From Elizabethkingia sp. YR214 (lineage in GTDB: Bacteria; Bacteroidota; Bacteroidia; Flavobacteriales; Weeksellaceae): DNA of 64,000 bases. Shown here in pieces: positions 17,148-25,620 of the stretch. A model generated the notes under the pieces. That model had not been told where the DNA came from and made no database searches. It saw only the letters and a program-made list of their open reading frames with translations. Within the stretch, counting starts at the first letter, position 1. Every line of letters starts with the position of its first letter. Both the position numbers and the translations under genes were made by a program. The stretch is taken from NCBI RefSeq assembly GCF_003058195.1, contig NZ_QBUH01000004.1, positions 62,001 through 126,000 on the forward strand, read 5' to 3'.

Positions 17148-18065
17148 ATGCATTTAGAAAAAGTAAATATACACGAACATAATTATACCCTCGCTATTGC
17201 TTATCAAAATGATAAGAAATTGAGAGGAGAACTGAACAGGCTTACACAGCAGGTTTGGGAATTTACCTTTGAAAACTATTATCAGAGTGGTTTTTGGGAT
17301 GGTAGCTGTATTGCTTATTCCCTGTTCGAAGGAGGGAGGATCGTATCTCATGTTACGGCAAGTCTGTTTGATACTGAGATTAAGGGTGAGAAAAAGAAAT
17401 TATTACAATTTGGAACTGTAATGACAGATCCGGAATATCAGAATAAAGGACTAAGCCGTTTTCTGATGGAACGGGTTCTGGTCGATTTTAAACAAAAAAC
17501 AGGTGGGATGCTACTGTTTGCTAATGGTAGTGTACTTGACTTTTATCCGAAATTCGGATTCAGACCGGTAGCAGAATATCAGGCTTTTAAAAATATAACA
17601 AATAAAGATTTTTCTACGCCTGTCGGAATACGAAAACTAAACCTGGACAATCGGGAAGATCTGAATTTATTCACAGACTTGGTAGAAAATAATCTGACTA
17701 ATACCGTTTTACCAGTCCAGGGCAAAGGAATATCATTATTTTATTGTTATGCTTATCCCGACTTTGGATATAAAGATGCTATATACTACATTGAAGAATT
17801 AGAAGCTATTGTAGTGGCTAATGTGAAAGAAAAAGTTCTGGAAATTACAGAAGTTTTCAGCAAAAATATGATTGCTCTACAGCAGATTATTGCTGCTTTG
17901 GCTCATGAAGAGTTTACTTCTGTACGATTGGGTTTTACACCATTAGAGGAAGGTTTTGAGTATGAGTTGCTGACAAAGGAAGATACGGTGTTGTATGTGT
18001 CTGAAGAGTTATATAGTATGTTCGAAGAACAAAAGCTAGTTGTTCCTTTTTTATCACATACATAG
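17148..18065 (+). CDS. GNAT family N-acetyltransferase
   Basis: 305 aa. The GNAT acetyl-CoA motif is GTVMTDPEYQNKGLSRFLM (QxxG) in the first half, with FYPKFGFRPV as motif B. The C-terminal half has no family I recognise and may be a substrate-binding or sterol-carrier-like domain, as in Eis-type enzymes. Substrate unknown. Confidence 0.8.
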   Translation: MHLEKVNIHEHNYTLAIAYQNDKKLRGELNRLTQQVWEFTFENYYQSGFWDGSCIAYSLFEGGRIVSHVTASLFDTEIKGEKKKLLQFGTVMTDPEYQNKGLSRFLMERVLVDFKQKTGGMLLFANGSVLDFYPKFGFRPVAEYQAFKNITNKDFSTPVGIRKLNLDNREDLNLFTDLVENNLTNTVLPVQGKGISLFYCYAYPDFGYKDAIYYIEELEAIVVANVKEKVLEITEVFSKNMIALQQIIAALAHEEFTSVRLGFTPLEEGFEYELLTKEDTVLYVSEELYSMFEEQKLVVPFLSHT

Positions 18066-18120
18066 TCTCGGAAATAAATAACAGACTAAACGAAATACAG
18101 AATTTAAGAAGTAAGAGAAG

Positions 18121-18846
18121 ATGAAGCAAAATATTTATGATAATCCAGAATTTTTTGAGGCTTATAAAGATCTACGGGATCAGGATAAAGGTTTGAACGA
18201 ATTGTTGGAACAACCCGTTATGAAAAGGCTTATGTATAATGCAAACGGGAAAAGTATTCTGGATATTGGGTGTGGATTCGGACATCAGATTCAGTCTGTA
18301 CTAGAGCAAAATCCATTTGTTGTTACCGGTATTGATATTTCTGAAAAAATGATAACTGAGGCTAAAAGAAGGCTGGACGATTCCAGAGTATCTTTACAAT
18401 GTACAGCGATTGAAGACTATATAATAGAGCCGAAAACTTTTGATATTGTTATCAGTTCTATGACATTGCATTATATCGAAGATATCAGACCATTACTTCA
18501 TAAAGTTTATAAAGGACTAAATAATAAAGGTCAGTTCCTTTTTTCGATAGAACATCCGGTTTGTACAGCTTCGCAAAATGGTTGGGCAGAGGTTAATGCT
18601 AGTCCGTCGTGGCTTCTGAGCCAATATGGTAAAGAGGGAATAAGGAAGCAGAATTGGTTTGTAGATGGTGTTATTAAATATCATAGAAAGCTAAGTACAC
18701 TGGTAAATGAACTATCAGAAGTGGGATTTTGTATCAAAAATATAGAGGAACCAACCCCTGACGAAGCACTTCTTACATTGAGACCTGATTTCAGATTACA
18801 TGTGGAACGTCCACCAATTGTAATTTTTAATTGTATAAAAGAATAA
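18121..18846 (+). CDS. class I SAM-dependent methyltransferase
   Basis: 241 aa. Motif I is ILDIGCGFGHQI, with acidic motif II GIDISEKM and a DIVISSMTLHYIED segment typical of small-molecule methyltransferases (Methyltransf_11/25). Acceptor unknown. The next gene begins 4 bp downstream. Confidence 0.88.
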   Translation: MKQNIYDNPEFFEAYKDLRDQDKGLNELLEQPVMKRLMYNANGKSILDIGCGFGHQIQSVLEQNPFVVTGIDISEKMITEAKRRLDDSRVSLQCTAIEDYIIEPKTFDIVISSMTLHYIEDIRPLLHKVYKGLNNKGQFLFSIEHPVCTASQNGWAEVNASPSWLLSQYGKEGIRKQNWFVDGVIKYHRKLSTLVNELSEVGFCIKNIEEPTPDEALLTLRPDFRLHVERPPIVIFNCIKE

Positions 18847-18850
18847 CATT

Positions 18851-19240
18851 ATGGATTTAAAAAAAATAGCACATCAATATGCCAAATCTAGAGTTCTGAA
18901 TGATTTTATAGAATACGGAGGAGTTGCAGCTGCTATAAAAACATCTGCCGGAAATGTTTATACTGGTATTAGCATAGATACAGCATGCTCTATGGGATTT
19001 TGTGCAGAACATAGTGCTGTTGCAGAAATGCTAAAAAATGGAGAATCTGTTATTCAGGCTGTAGTAGCTGTGGACAACCATGGAAATGCTGTCCCACCAT
19101 GTGGGCGTTGCAGAGAACTGATGAGTCAGCTCTCTAAACAAAACCTTGAAGCTGTTGTAGAAGTAAAAAATGGAATATATAAAAGTCTTGGTGAAATATT
19201 GCCGTATGACTGGAAAGAAGATTTAGAAAGAGAATGGTAA
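18851..19240 (+). CDS. cytidine/blasticidin-type deaminase
   Basis: 129 aa zinc deaminase. The catalytic CAEHSAV supplies the Cys zinc ligand and Glu general acid/base, and PCGRCREL supplies the two other Cys ligands, the Cys-type arrangement of cytidine and blasticidin-S deaminases. It is shorter than standard Cdd and more like the blasticidin-S deaminase group. Both nucleoside salvage and detoxification are possible. Confidence 0.85.
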   Translation: MDLKKIAHQYAKSRVLNDFIEYGGVAAAIKTSAGNVYTGISIDTACSMGFCAEHSAVAEMLKNGESVIQAVVAVDNHGNAVPPCGRCRELMSQLSKQNLEAVVEVKNGIYKSLGEILPYDWKEDLEREW

Positions 19241-19267
19241 TGATTACCAATAGATTAATAGAGATAA

Positions 19268-19849
19268 ATGAAAAGAAAAATGCAGGTAACCAGAGAAATT
19301 AGCTTTACAGAATTTAGTGATATATACAACCGATATCTTGTGGAAGATTTTCCTGAAGATGAGGTAAAACCACTGTATGTAATAGAAAATGCATTTGTCG
19401 CTAATAAATATACTGCTTATGCATTGGAAGAAGATTCTAAGGTGAAAGCCTATGCCTCTTTTATGTGGAAGGATAAAGATTTGTTGTTATTAGATTATTT
19501 TGCTGTAACACAGGAAGCAGGCCGTGGAGGCGGGATAGGCTCTATATTTCTTCAGAAACTAGCTCAGAGTATAAAAGCGAAAGGTTTTATTATAGAATGT
19601 GAGGCACCGGAAAAAGCAATAAATGAAGAAGAGCGGTTGATAAGAGAAAAAAGAATTGCTTTTTATGAAAGAAACGGCGTGGAAAGGACAACTGTGACAG
19701 CAGAAGTTATGGGAGTAGATTTTCGCCTTTTGTATATGCCCATTGAGGCTGGCGTAGAGAGTATAGATATGGAAACAGATTTTCTTAGTATTTATCATAA
19801 TCTGGATCCGAAAGAGTTCTACCACAAATTTGTGAAAATCATCTCCTAA
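19268..19849 (+). CDS. GNAT family N-acetyltransferase
   Basis: 193 aa. DYFAVTQEAGRGGGIGSIFL holds the acetyl-CoA loop (RGGGIG), followed by an IECEAPEKAINEEE segment and a FYERNG motif. The N-terminus TREISFTEFSDIYNRYL is typical of small acetyltransferases. Substrate unknown. The AraC gene follows after 10 bp. Confidence 0.8.
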   Translation: MKRKMQVTREISFTEFSDIYNRYLVEDFPEDEVKPLYVIENAFVANKYTAYALEEDSKVKAYASFMWKDKDLLLLDYFAVTQEAGRGGGIGSIFLQKLAQSIKAKGFIIECEAPEKAINEEERLIREKRIAFYERNGVERTTVTAEVMGVDFRLLYMPIEAGVESIDMETDFLSIYHNLDPKEFYHKFVKIIS

Positions 19850-19859
19850 AAATATAAAA

Positions 19860-20813
19860 ATGTCCAAATCCTCCAATATAAAAGAAATCAGTAATCCACA
19901 GGAATTCAAAGAATTTTATCTGAACGATGCCCATCATTCCTTTTGTGAAGAATGTAGTACAATAGAGTATATATACGGGAATGGTTTTTTGGAAGTTATA
20001 GCACTGGAAGAGCTGAAGAAGATACAGAAGAAGACATTCGGAGACCGAACAAGAAGAAAGTTCTATAGTATTATATTGCTTACAGATGGAGAGACGGAAG
20101 AAACAATCGGGCACAAAAAATACCATTTTGGACCGGGATCTATGTACTTCATTTCTGAAAATCAGCTTTATTCTACAGAAAAATGGGATGAGAATGTAAA
20201 AGGTATACTGTGTATGTTCGATGTAGATTATTTTCTGTTATGCATTAAGCACCAGATTAAGCTAAATCAGTTTCCTTTTTTTCAGACAGATCAGAAGCCG
20301 TTTATTAAGCTTTCGGAGCGGGAAACCCTGATGATGGAACATCTTTTTTGGAAACTGAATAGTGAGAAGTGCCAGAAATCTACATTCAACGATGATCTTC
20401 TGGTAAGGATGTTTCTGAATGTTATTTTATTGGAAGCAGAAAGGATACATCGTAAAACATCTGCTGATGAAACCTTTAATCTTTCCAGACAGGAGCAACT
20501 GGTGGCTCAGTTTCAGCTATTTGTGAATCAGTATTTTCTGGATAAAAAACAAGTAAATGAATATGCAGAGCTATTACATGTCCATCCCAACTATCTTAAT
20601 GATGTAGTAAAGGAAATCACAGGTTTTCCGGCAAGTCATTTTATACAGAAACAGCTTATTCAGGAGGCCAAATCACGTCTGGTACAAACCAGTGATACCG
20701 TATCCATGATTGCCACGGAACTTCAGTTTGCAGATGATTCTTATTTCGGACGGTTTTTTAAGAAACAAACTGGACTTACTCCATTACAATATAGAAAAAG
20801 ACACAAACACTAA
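19860..20813 (+). CDS. AraC family transcriptional regulator
   Basis: 317 aa: N-terminal cupin-like sensing domain (GHKKYHFGPGSMYFISENQ) and C-terminal double helix-turn-helix (EYAELLHVHPNYLNDVVKE, and ATELQFADDSYFGRFFKKQ with GLTPLQYRK). Lies between two acetyltransferase genes in the same direction. The inducer is unknown; neighbours suggest a role in detoxification. Confidence 0.9.
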   Translation: MSKSSNIKEISNPQEFKEFYLNDAHHSFCEECSTIEYIYGNGFLEVIALEELKKIQKKTFGDRTRRKFYSIILLTDGETEETIGHKKYHFGPGSMYFISENQLYSTEKWDENVKGILCMFDVDYFLLCIKHQIKLNQFPFFQTDQKPFIKLSERETLMMEHLFWKLNSEKCQKSTFNDDLLVRMFLNVILLEAERIHRKTSADETFNLSRQEQLVAQFQLFVNQYFLDKKQVNEYAELLHVHPNYLNDVVKEITGFPASHFIQKQLIQEAKSRLVQTSDTVSMIATELQFADDSYFGRFFKKQTGLTPLQYRKRHKH

Positions 20814-20831
20814 ATATCTAAAAAACAAAGA

Positions 20832-21563
20832 ATGAATAATTTTTCGAAGCAGGTGACTGCCTTCTGGAAAGAGGAAATGAACGGAGATCTTTGGTATAAA
20901 GACGATAGTTTTACACTTATGATTAATGAAGATCTGGAAGAAGACGGCCAGGTTATGTTGCTTGAAAGTGCAGATAAACAAAGTGTAAATGCAGTTGTAA
21001 CACCTGCTATCATGAAGCGTATAGGCTTGACGGTAAATGATTCTTTATCAGAATCTGCATTCCTTCAACTGTTAAAAAATGCGGGAATATCTCTGCATGG
21101 AGCCGATTATATCTACTATTATCAGGAAGAAAATAAAAAGAAACTATTAGAAGCCGAAAGTATTGAAACCATTCGTCGGCTAAATGCTTTGGATGCCGAG
21201 GCTTTTGAATATTTTGTTTCATCAGCCTCAGAGCAAGATCTTGATGATGCCTATGTGGAACTGAATCATTGGGTTGTATTTGGCTCCTTCGAAGATGGGA
21301 AATTGGTAAGCGCTGCCAGTATGTATCCATGAGGAGATGATGTAAAAATTGCAGATCTGGGAGTACTTACACTACCTAATTACAGAGGAAAAGGACATGC
21401 CAGAAACCTGGTGCATACGATTTGTAAATACACTCTCCAGCAAGGTTATGAGCCTCAGTATCGTTGTCAGATTGATAATCATGCCTCTGTAGCACTTGCA
21501 GCTGCTTCAGGGCTTACACTATATGGAAAGTGGGATCTTATTGCTTCAGACAGTATTATCTAA
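20832..21563 (+). pseudogene. GNAT acetyltransferase interrupted by an in-frame TGA
   Basis: The frame is open from the ATG at 20832 to a TGA at 21330-21332 (after SAASMYP), then continues in the same frame to TAA at 21561 with 76 more sensible codons. The part after the stop contains the acetyl-CoA loop LPNYRGKGHARNL and a C-terminal YRCQIDNHASVALAAASG, i.e. the catalytic half. Full length would be 243 residues with Trp most likely at codon 167 (TGG to TGA, one base). The product ending at 21332 would lack the cofactor site. A sequencing error or recent nonsense mutation are the alternatives. Confidence 0.85.
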
Positions 21564-21574
21564 TTAAAAGAAAA

Positions 21575-22081
21575 ATGAAAACATTAAACGATTGTATACA
21601 GGTATATAAAGAGCAACTCGCAAAAAAAGATATTCAGAAAGCCTATCATGGTCTGATGAAATATATGATGAGCCTGAAAGCCAGTTTATCCGGAGTATAT
21701 GCAGACAGATTTAGCTTCGGAAATATTTCGTTTGGCTACATGGACTTTACTTATTTTCCGTTTCATAATGAATATCTGAGAGAGCAAAAATTACGCTTCG
21801 GCATAGTATTTAATCATGAAAAGATGAGGTTCGAGCTATGGCTGATGGGACAAAATGCAGGAGTACAGAAAGCTTATTGGGAGCTTTTGAAAAATACCAG
21901 CTGGAATAAGGATAAAAAGAAAATGCCAAGATATTCCATCTTAGAGACTGTATTATCGGATACTCCGGATTTTAATAACCTTAAAGAACTTACCCGGATT
22001 ATTGAAGTACAGACAGAACATGCGTCAGAAGCTATTATAAAAGAATTGGAGAAACTGGATATAGAGCCTAAAGATTATTAA
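21575..22081 (+). CDS. DUF7000-like hypothetical protein
   Basis: 168 aa from the ATG at 21575 (MKTLNDCIQVYKEQL), 11 bp after the end of the broken acetyltransferase. Recognised by eye from KAYHGLMKYMMSL, FSFGNISFGYMDFTYFPF and RFELWLMGQN. Cytosolic, function unknown. Its 3' end overlaps the convergent ATPase gene by 14 bp. Confidence 0.75.
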   Translation: MKTLNDCIQVYKEQLAKKDIQKAYHGLMKYMMSLKASLSGVYADRFSFGNISFGYMDFTYFPFHNEYLREQKLRFGIVFNHEKMRFELWLMGQNAGVQKAYWELLKNTSWNKDKKKMPRYSILETVLSDTPDFNNLKELTRIIEVQTEHASEAIIKELEKLDIEPKDY

Positions 22082-22604
22082 GGATAAATTTTTTTCTGTT
22101 TATAACGGTATCAAAAGGAACATCGATGATGTTGTATCCATAGCGGGTATAGATCTCTTTCATAATTTCGCAAGTGTTTACAGCCTCCTGCCAGCTTTGT
22201 TTGCGTTCAGTATCTGTTTCATAAATATCTTTCCAGGGCGGAAGCAAGAAAACGTTTATATGGTAGGGATTAGCACGTATAATTAGCTCAGTTTCCGGGG
22301 AGATCGGAATGTTTTCCAATTCCATATAGCCAATGGTGTCCGGTATTCCTCTATCGAAAAATACTAAAGAACCTGCTGATTCCTGAAGCATTTTTTGGTA
22401 AGCTTCCAGTGAAGATTTCAACATTAATGCTGCAAAAACAGGTTTATTCTTCCAGGGGAGACCTTCTCCTGCAGACTCAATCTGTTCTTTTATGATTCTG
22501 CGGCCTTCTTCTGGAACAGTAAGGTATCCGCTGTTATTTAACTCATTGATAAGGGATGTTTTACCAGAGCCAGGGCCACCGGTAATCACATGAAAATTAT
22601 TCAT
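22068..22604 (-). CDS. AAA-family P-loop ATPase/kinase-like protein
   Basis: 178 aa. Walker A is GGPGSGKTSL at residues 9-18; RRIIKEQI, the Walker-B-like VFFDRGIPDTIGY, and PPWKDIYETDTERKQSW match the small AAA_28 family of predicted nucleoside/phosphate kinases. Only minus-strand gene between 12 and 27 kb. Substrate unknown. Confidence 0.8.
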   Translation of the reverse strand: MNNFHVITGGPGSGKTSLINELNNSGYLTVPEEGRRIIKEQIESAGEGLPWKNKPVFAALMLKSSLEAYQKMLQESAGSLVFFDRGIPDTIGYMELENIPISPETELIIRANPYHINVFLLPPWKDIYETDTERKQSWQEAVNTCEIMKEIYTRYGYNIIDVPFDTVINRKKFILNNL

Positions 22605-22871
22605 TGCTGATAAATTTAAATTGTTTTTAGTTGTAATTAATGATTGTAAAGTATTGTCTGGGCAGATATAAAAGAATTATCTGATGATGCCGGAAATAAA
22701 GAAGCGAATAGCTTATCGAAGCACAGGCCAAATATACGATTTTATATTTTCCTATGCCTTAAAAGCTTGCTGGTGATATAATAATCAGTGCTTTTGTGTT
22801 TAGCATATGTAATATGTGATTTGTACCATTTTTCCTCCGATTTGTATCAGGATTGAGCCTTAACCTCAGCC

Positions 22872-22879
22872 TAATTTTG
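22872..22879 (+). promoter_or_regulatory. -7 element upstream of the thioredoxin gene
   Basis: TAATTTTG matches the TAnnTTTG consensus 20 bp before the start codon at 22900. Two near-identical 11-mers, GATTTGTACCA and GATTTGTATCA, begin 21 bp apart at 22819 and 22840 and may be an operator. Otherwise the 295-bp gap 22605-22899 shows nothing. Confidence 0.5.
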
Positions 22880-22899
22880 TAGGACTAAATTTTAAAACA

Positions 22900-23199
22900 A
22901 TGAACAATACAGACAACAAAATTCAGGAAATTGATTCACTGACTTTATTACAGTTCTATGCGGAATGGTGTTATCCATGCAAGATGATGATGCCGGTTGT
23001 AAATACACTGAAAGATAAGCTGGAAGATTGGTTAAATGTACATCAGGTAGATGTGGATGAAGCACAGGATATGGCAATACAATATAGAGTCCGTGCGGTA
23101 CCAACGTTTGTTGTTCTGAAAAATAACCAGGAGGTATGGCGTAGCTCCGGAGTACTTTCGGAAAAACAATTGGAAGAGCAGTTAATAGCATTACGCTAA
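22900..23199 (+). CDS. thioredoxin
   Basis: 99-aa thioredoxin fold protein with active site WCYPC (Cys24, Cys27) rather than the standard WCGPC, plus the cis-proline strand AVPTFVVLK. No signal peptide, so cytosolic. A Tyr in the CxxC loop should alter redox potential and resembles some glutaredoxins (CPYC has the reverse order). First gene of a likely short plus-strand operon. Confidence 0.88.
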   Translation: MNNTDNKIQEIDSLTLLQFYAEWCYPCKMMMPVVNTLKDKLEDWLNVHQVDVDEAQDMAIQYRVRAVPTFVVLKNNQEVWRSSGVLSEKQLEEQLIALR

Positions 23200-23236
23200 A
23201 AAACAATTTGATATTTACCCATTTAATGAAGAAACT

Positions 23237-23725
23237 ATGCAATTGATATTTTATGCCATTTTAGTAGGAGCGGGAGCAACCATTTTTATGGATGTTTATG
23301 CCGTTATTGTTAAGAAATTGTTTAATATACCTTCTTTGGATTATCGTCTGGTGGGCAGGTGGATTGGGAATTTTAAAAACGGAATATTCTCACACCAAAA
23401 TATTATGCAGACAAAACCGGTACCGCATGAAAAACTCATCGGCTGGATGGCGCATTATGGAATAGGGATAGCATTTGCATTTGCTTTGTTACTTATCTGG
23501 GGGGTAAATTGGTTGGAACATCCTTCGCTTTTTCCGGCTATAATTATTGGTATTAGTACAACATTAGCTCCTTTCTTTATGATGCAGCCCGCATTTGGCT
23601 TTGGTATAGCAGCCTCCAAGACACCTAATCCGCGTATTGCAAGAATAAGAAGCTTGTGGGTACACTTTATATACGGTATAGGTTTATATGTTTCTGCTTT
23701 GCTTGTAAATGTGGTTTTAATATAA
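23237..23725 (+). CDS. DUF2938 family membrane protein
   Basis: 162 aa with four membrane segments. Recognised by GAGATIFMDVYAV, RLVGRWIGNFKNGIFSH, and GFGIAASKTPNPRIARIRSL with a GIGLYVSA helix at the end. Function unknown for the family. Lies 37 bp after the thioredoxin gene. Confidence 0.82.
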   Translation: MQLIFYAILVGAGATIFMDVYAVIVKKLFNIPSLDYRLVGRWIGNFKNGIFSHQNIMQTKPVPHEKLIGWMAHYGIGIAFAFALLLIWGVNWLEHPSLFPAIIIGISTTLAPFFMMQPAFGFGIAASKTPNPRIARIRSLWVHFIYGIGLYVSALLVNVVLI

Positions 23726-23743
23726 TGTAGAAGCGTAAAAGAT

Positions 23744-24340
23744 ATGGATAATTTTTTTGATAAAATATATGCTCAGGAGGAATATGCCTATGGTAAAAAG
23801 CCCAATGAATATTTGAAAAAACAACTTCTGAAATTAAAACCTGGAAAAATATTATTCCCAGCAGAAGGAGAAGGCAGAAATGCTGTTTTTGCAGCTAAAT
23901 TAGGATGGGACGTTTATTGTTTTGATATCAGCAAAAATGCTTATAAAAAGGCAATGAAACTGGCAGAGGAAGAGAGCGTAAGTATAAAATATGAAGTTTG
24001 TGATGTGGATCAGTTGACCTATCCTAAAGAGAGTTTTGATGTAATTGCATTAATTTTTCCACCGAAGATACAAAAACAGCTGATTTACTTCCTGAAAAAC
24101 AAAGGATTCATTATCTTTGAGTCGTTCAGCAAGCGTCAGCTGGAATACAATACCGTAAATAAATTTGCGGGAGGTCCTGACGATATTAATCAATTATATT
24201 CAACTCAAGAACTGGAAGAAGATTTCAGAGACTTCCGGATTACAGAACTCCGGGAAGAAGAAGTTTTTCTACAGGAAGGTATTTACCATAACGGAGCAGG
24301 AAGTGTCATCCGTTTTCTGGGAGAATATGCAGGAAAATAA
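23744..24340 (+). CDS. class I SAM methyltransferase (TehB/thiopurine-type)
   Basis: 198 aa. MDNFFDKIYAQEEYAYGKKPNEYL is split over the N-terminus in the manner of TehB-like enzymes; motif I is ILFPAEGEGRNAVFAA with VYCFDISKNA following, and IALIFPPKIQ as motif post II. Such enzymes methylate tellurite, thiols or small metabolites; the acceptor here is unknown. Confidence 0.83.
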   Translation: MDNFFDKIYAQEEYAYGKKPNEYLKKQLLKLKPGKILFPAEGEGRNAVFAAKLGWDVYCFDISKNAYKKAMKLAEEESVSIKYEVCDVDQLTYPKESFDVIALIFPPKIQKQLIYFLKNKGFIIFESFSKRQLEYNTVNKFAGGPDDINQLYSTQELEEDFRDFRITELREEEVFLQEGIYHNGAGSVIRFLGEYAGK

Positions 24341-24374
24341 TAAACTCTAATTATATATAATACTCACTAAAATT

Positions 24375-24905
24375 ATGAATGCCAGAAAACTAATTCTTTA
24401 CATCTCATGCTCTCTGGACGGTTATATTGCACAATCAGGCGATGACCTAAGCTTTTTGGAAAAAGTACAAAGAGAAGGGGAAGATTATGGCTATAATGAT
24501 TTTACAGCTACAGTAGACGCTGTAATCATGGGAAGAAGGACCTATGACTGGATTCTAAATCAGGGAGTAGATTTTCCGCATTGGGACAAAGAGGCTTATA
24601 TTATTACCAGAACAGAAAGACCTTCTGAAAATGGGGTAAATTTTTATAATGGAAACCTTAGAGATCTGATTATAAAATTAAAATCTGAAAACGGAAAAAA
24701 TATATTCTGTGACGGGGGAGCAGAAATAGTGAACGAATTATTAAAAGAAAAGCTTTTTGACGAACTCATTATTTCTGTTATTCCTGTTTTACTGGGCAAT
24801 GGTATTCGCTTATTTAATGCGGGAATACCTGCTCAGGATTTAGCATTAGTTTCCAGCAAGAGTTTTGAAAGCGGGCTAATGCAGCTACATTATAAAATTA
24901 ATTAA
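24375..24905 (+). CDS. dihydrofolate reductase / RibD C-terminal family protein
   Basis: 176 aa. The DHFR-fold signature is present: LYISCSLDGYIA, DAVIMGRRTYDW, YIITRT and IFCDGGAEIVNELL with IPVLLGNGIRLF. This is the standalone YyaP-like group rather than FolA; substrate unknown. Confidence 0.85.
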   Translation: MNARKLILYISCSLDGYIAQSGDDLSFLEKVQREGEDYGYNDFTATVDAVIMGRRTYDWILNQGVDFPHWDKEAYIITRTERPSENGVNFYNGNLRDLIIKLKSENGKNIFCDGGAEIVNELLKEKLFDELIISVIPVLLGNGIRLFNAGIPAQDLALVSSKSFESGLMQLHYKIN

Positions 24906-24916
24906 AACTTTAAGAT

Positions 24917-25360
24917 ATGAGTGAATTAATAAGAGAGGCCAATTCGGAAGATTATGGAGATGTAATAAGGGTATGGGAAGCTTCGGTAAGAGCAACTCAT
25001 CACTTTTTGGATCCTGAAGATATAACATTTTATAAGAGTATTATACCTGAGGCATTGCCCCAGGTAAAACTTTTCATTTATGAGATAGAAGGACAGGCAG
25101 CAGGTTTTATGGGAATTTCAGGAAATACACTGGATATGTTGTTTGTTGATCCGGACTATAGGAGAAAAGGAATTGGAAGTAAGCTGTTTCAATATGCACA
25201 ATCAGCATTTCAGATATCAAGAGTAGATGTCAACGAGCAGAATCAACAAGCCGTAGATTTTTATCTGAAAACCGGATTTGTACAAACGGGCAGACGGGCA
25301 ACAGATGATTTCGGAAAAGCTTATCCGATATTGGAAATGACCCTTGGTACCGAAAAATAA
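24917..25360 (+). CDS. GNAT family N-acetyltransferase (YjaB-like)
   Basis: 147 aa. The acetyl-CoA loop is DPDYRRKGIGSKLF; the C-terminus has VNEQNQQAVDFYLKTGF. The N-terminus REANSEDYGDVIRVWEASVRATH resembles YjaB-type enzymes. Substrate unknown. Confidence 0.85.
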   Translation: MSELIREANSEDYGDVIRVWEASVRATHHFLDPEDITFYKSIIPEALPQVKLFIYEIEGQAAGFMGISGNTLDMLFVDPDYRRKGIGSKLFQYAQSAFQISRVDVNEQNQQAVDFYLKTGFVQTGRRATDDFGKAYPILEMTLGTEK

Positions 25361-25479
25361 AAATCCCATGACAGAACACTTTATGAACGAAATAACCAGT
25401 TATGGCAAAAAAAGGCGATTGCATCCCTGAAAGTTGCAAATAATCAATAAGATATAAGCTTATTAAAGATAAAAATTAG

Positions 25480-25598
25480 TATATTTGAAGATAAACCTTT
25501 ACACAATGAATTCAGTAGTAGTTTTTTAATGGATAAAAAAATAAAGTGCTAGTACACTTTTTCGAAACCTTGAATTTTTTTCTCAGGGTTATCTTTTT
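25480..25598 (+). promoter_or_regulatory. promoter and possible leader-peptide attenuator for the exporter gene
   Basis: A perfect -7 element TATATTTG (25480-25487) implies an RNA leader of about 125 nt before the gene at 25621. In it, ATG at 25506 opens a 7-codon ORF encoding MNSVVVF with three valine codons in a row. Two hairpins follow: AAAGTG/CACTTT (25543-25560, then T-rich) and AACCTTGA/TCAGGGTT (25566-25590, then ATCTTTTT). This is the layout of an amino-acid attenuator. A 10-bp palindrome ATAAGCTTAT lies at 25454-25463. Confidence 0.45.
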
Positions 25599-25620
25599 GT
25601 GAAATTAATAAACTATAAAA

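Noticed and set aside
21330-21332. TGA as selenocysteine or recoded Trp
   Set aside because: No SECIS-like structure sought or seen nearby, TGA is used as a normal stop elsewhere in the window, and GNAT proteins have no Sec; nonsense mutation is simpler.
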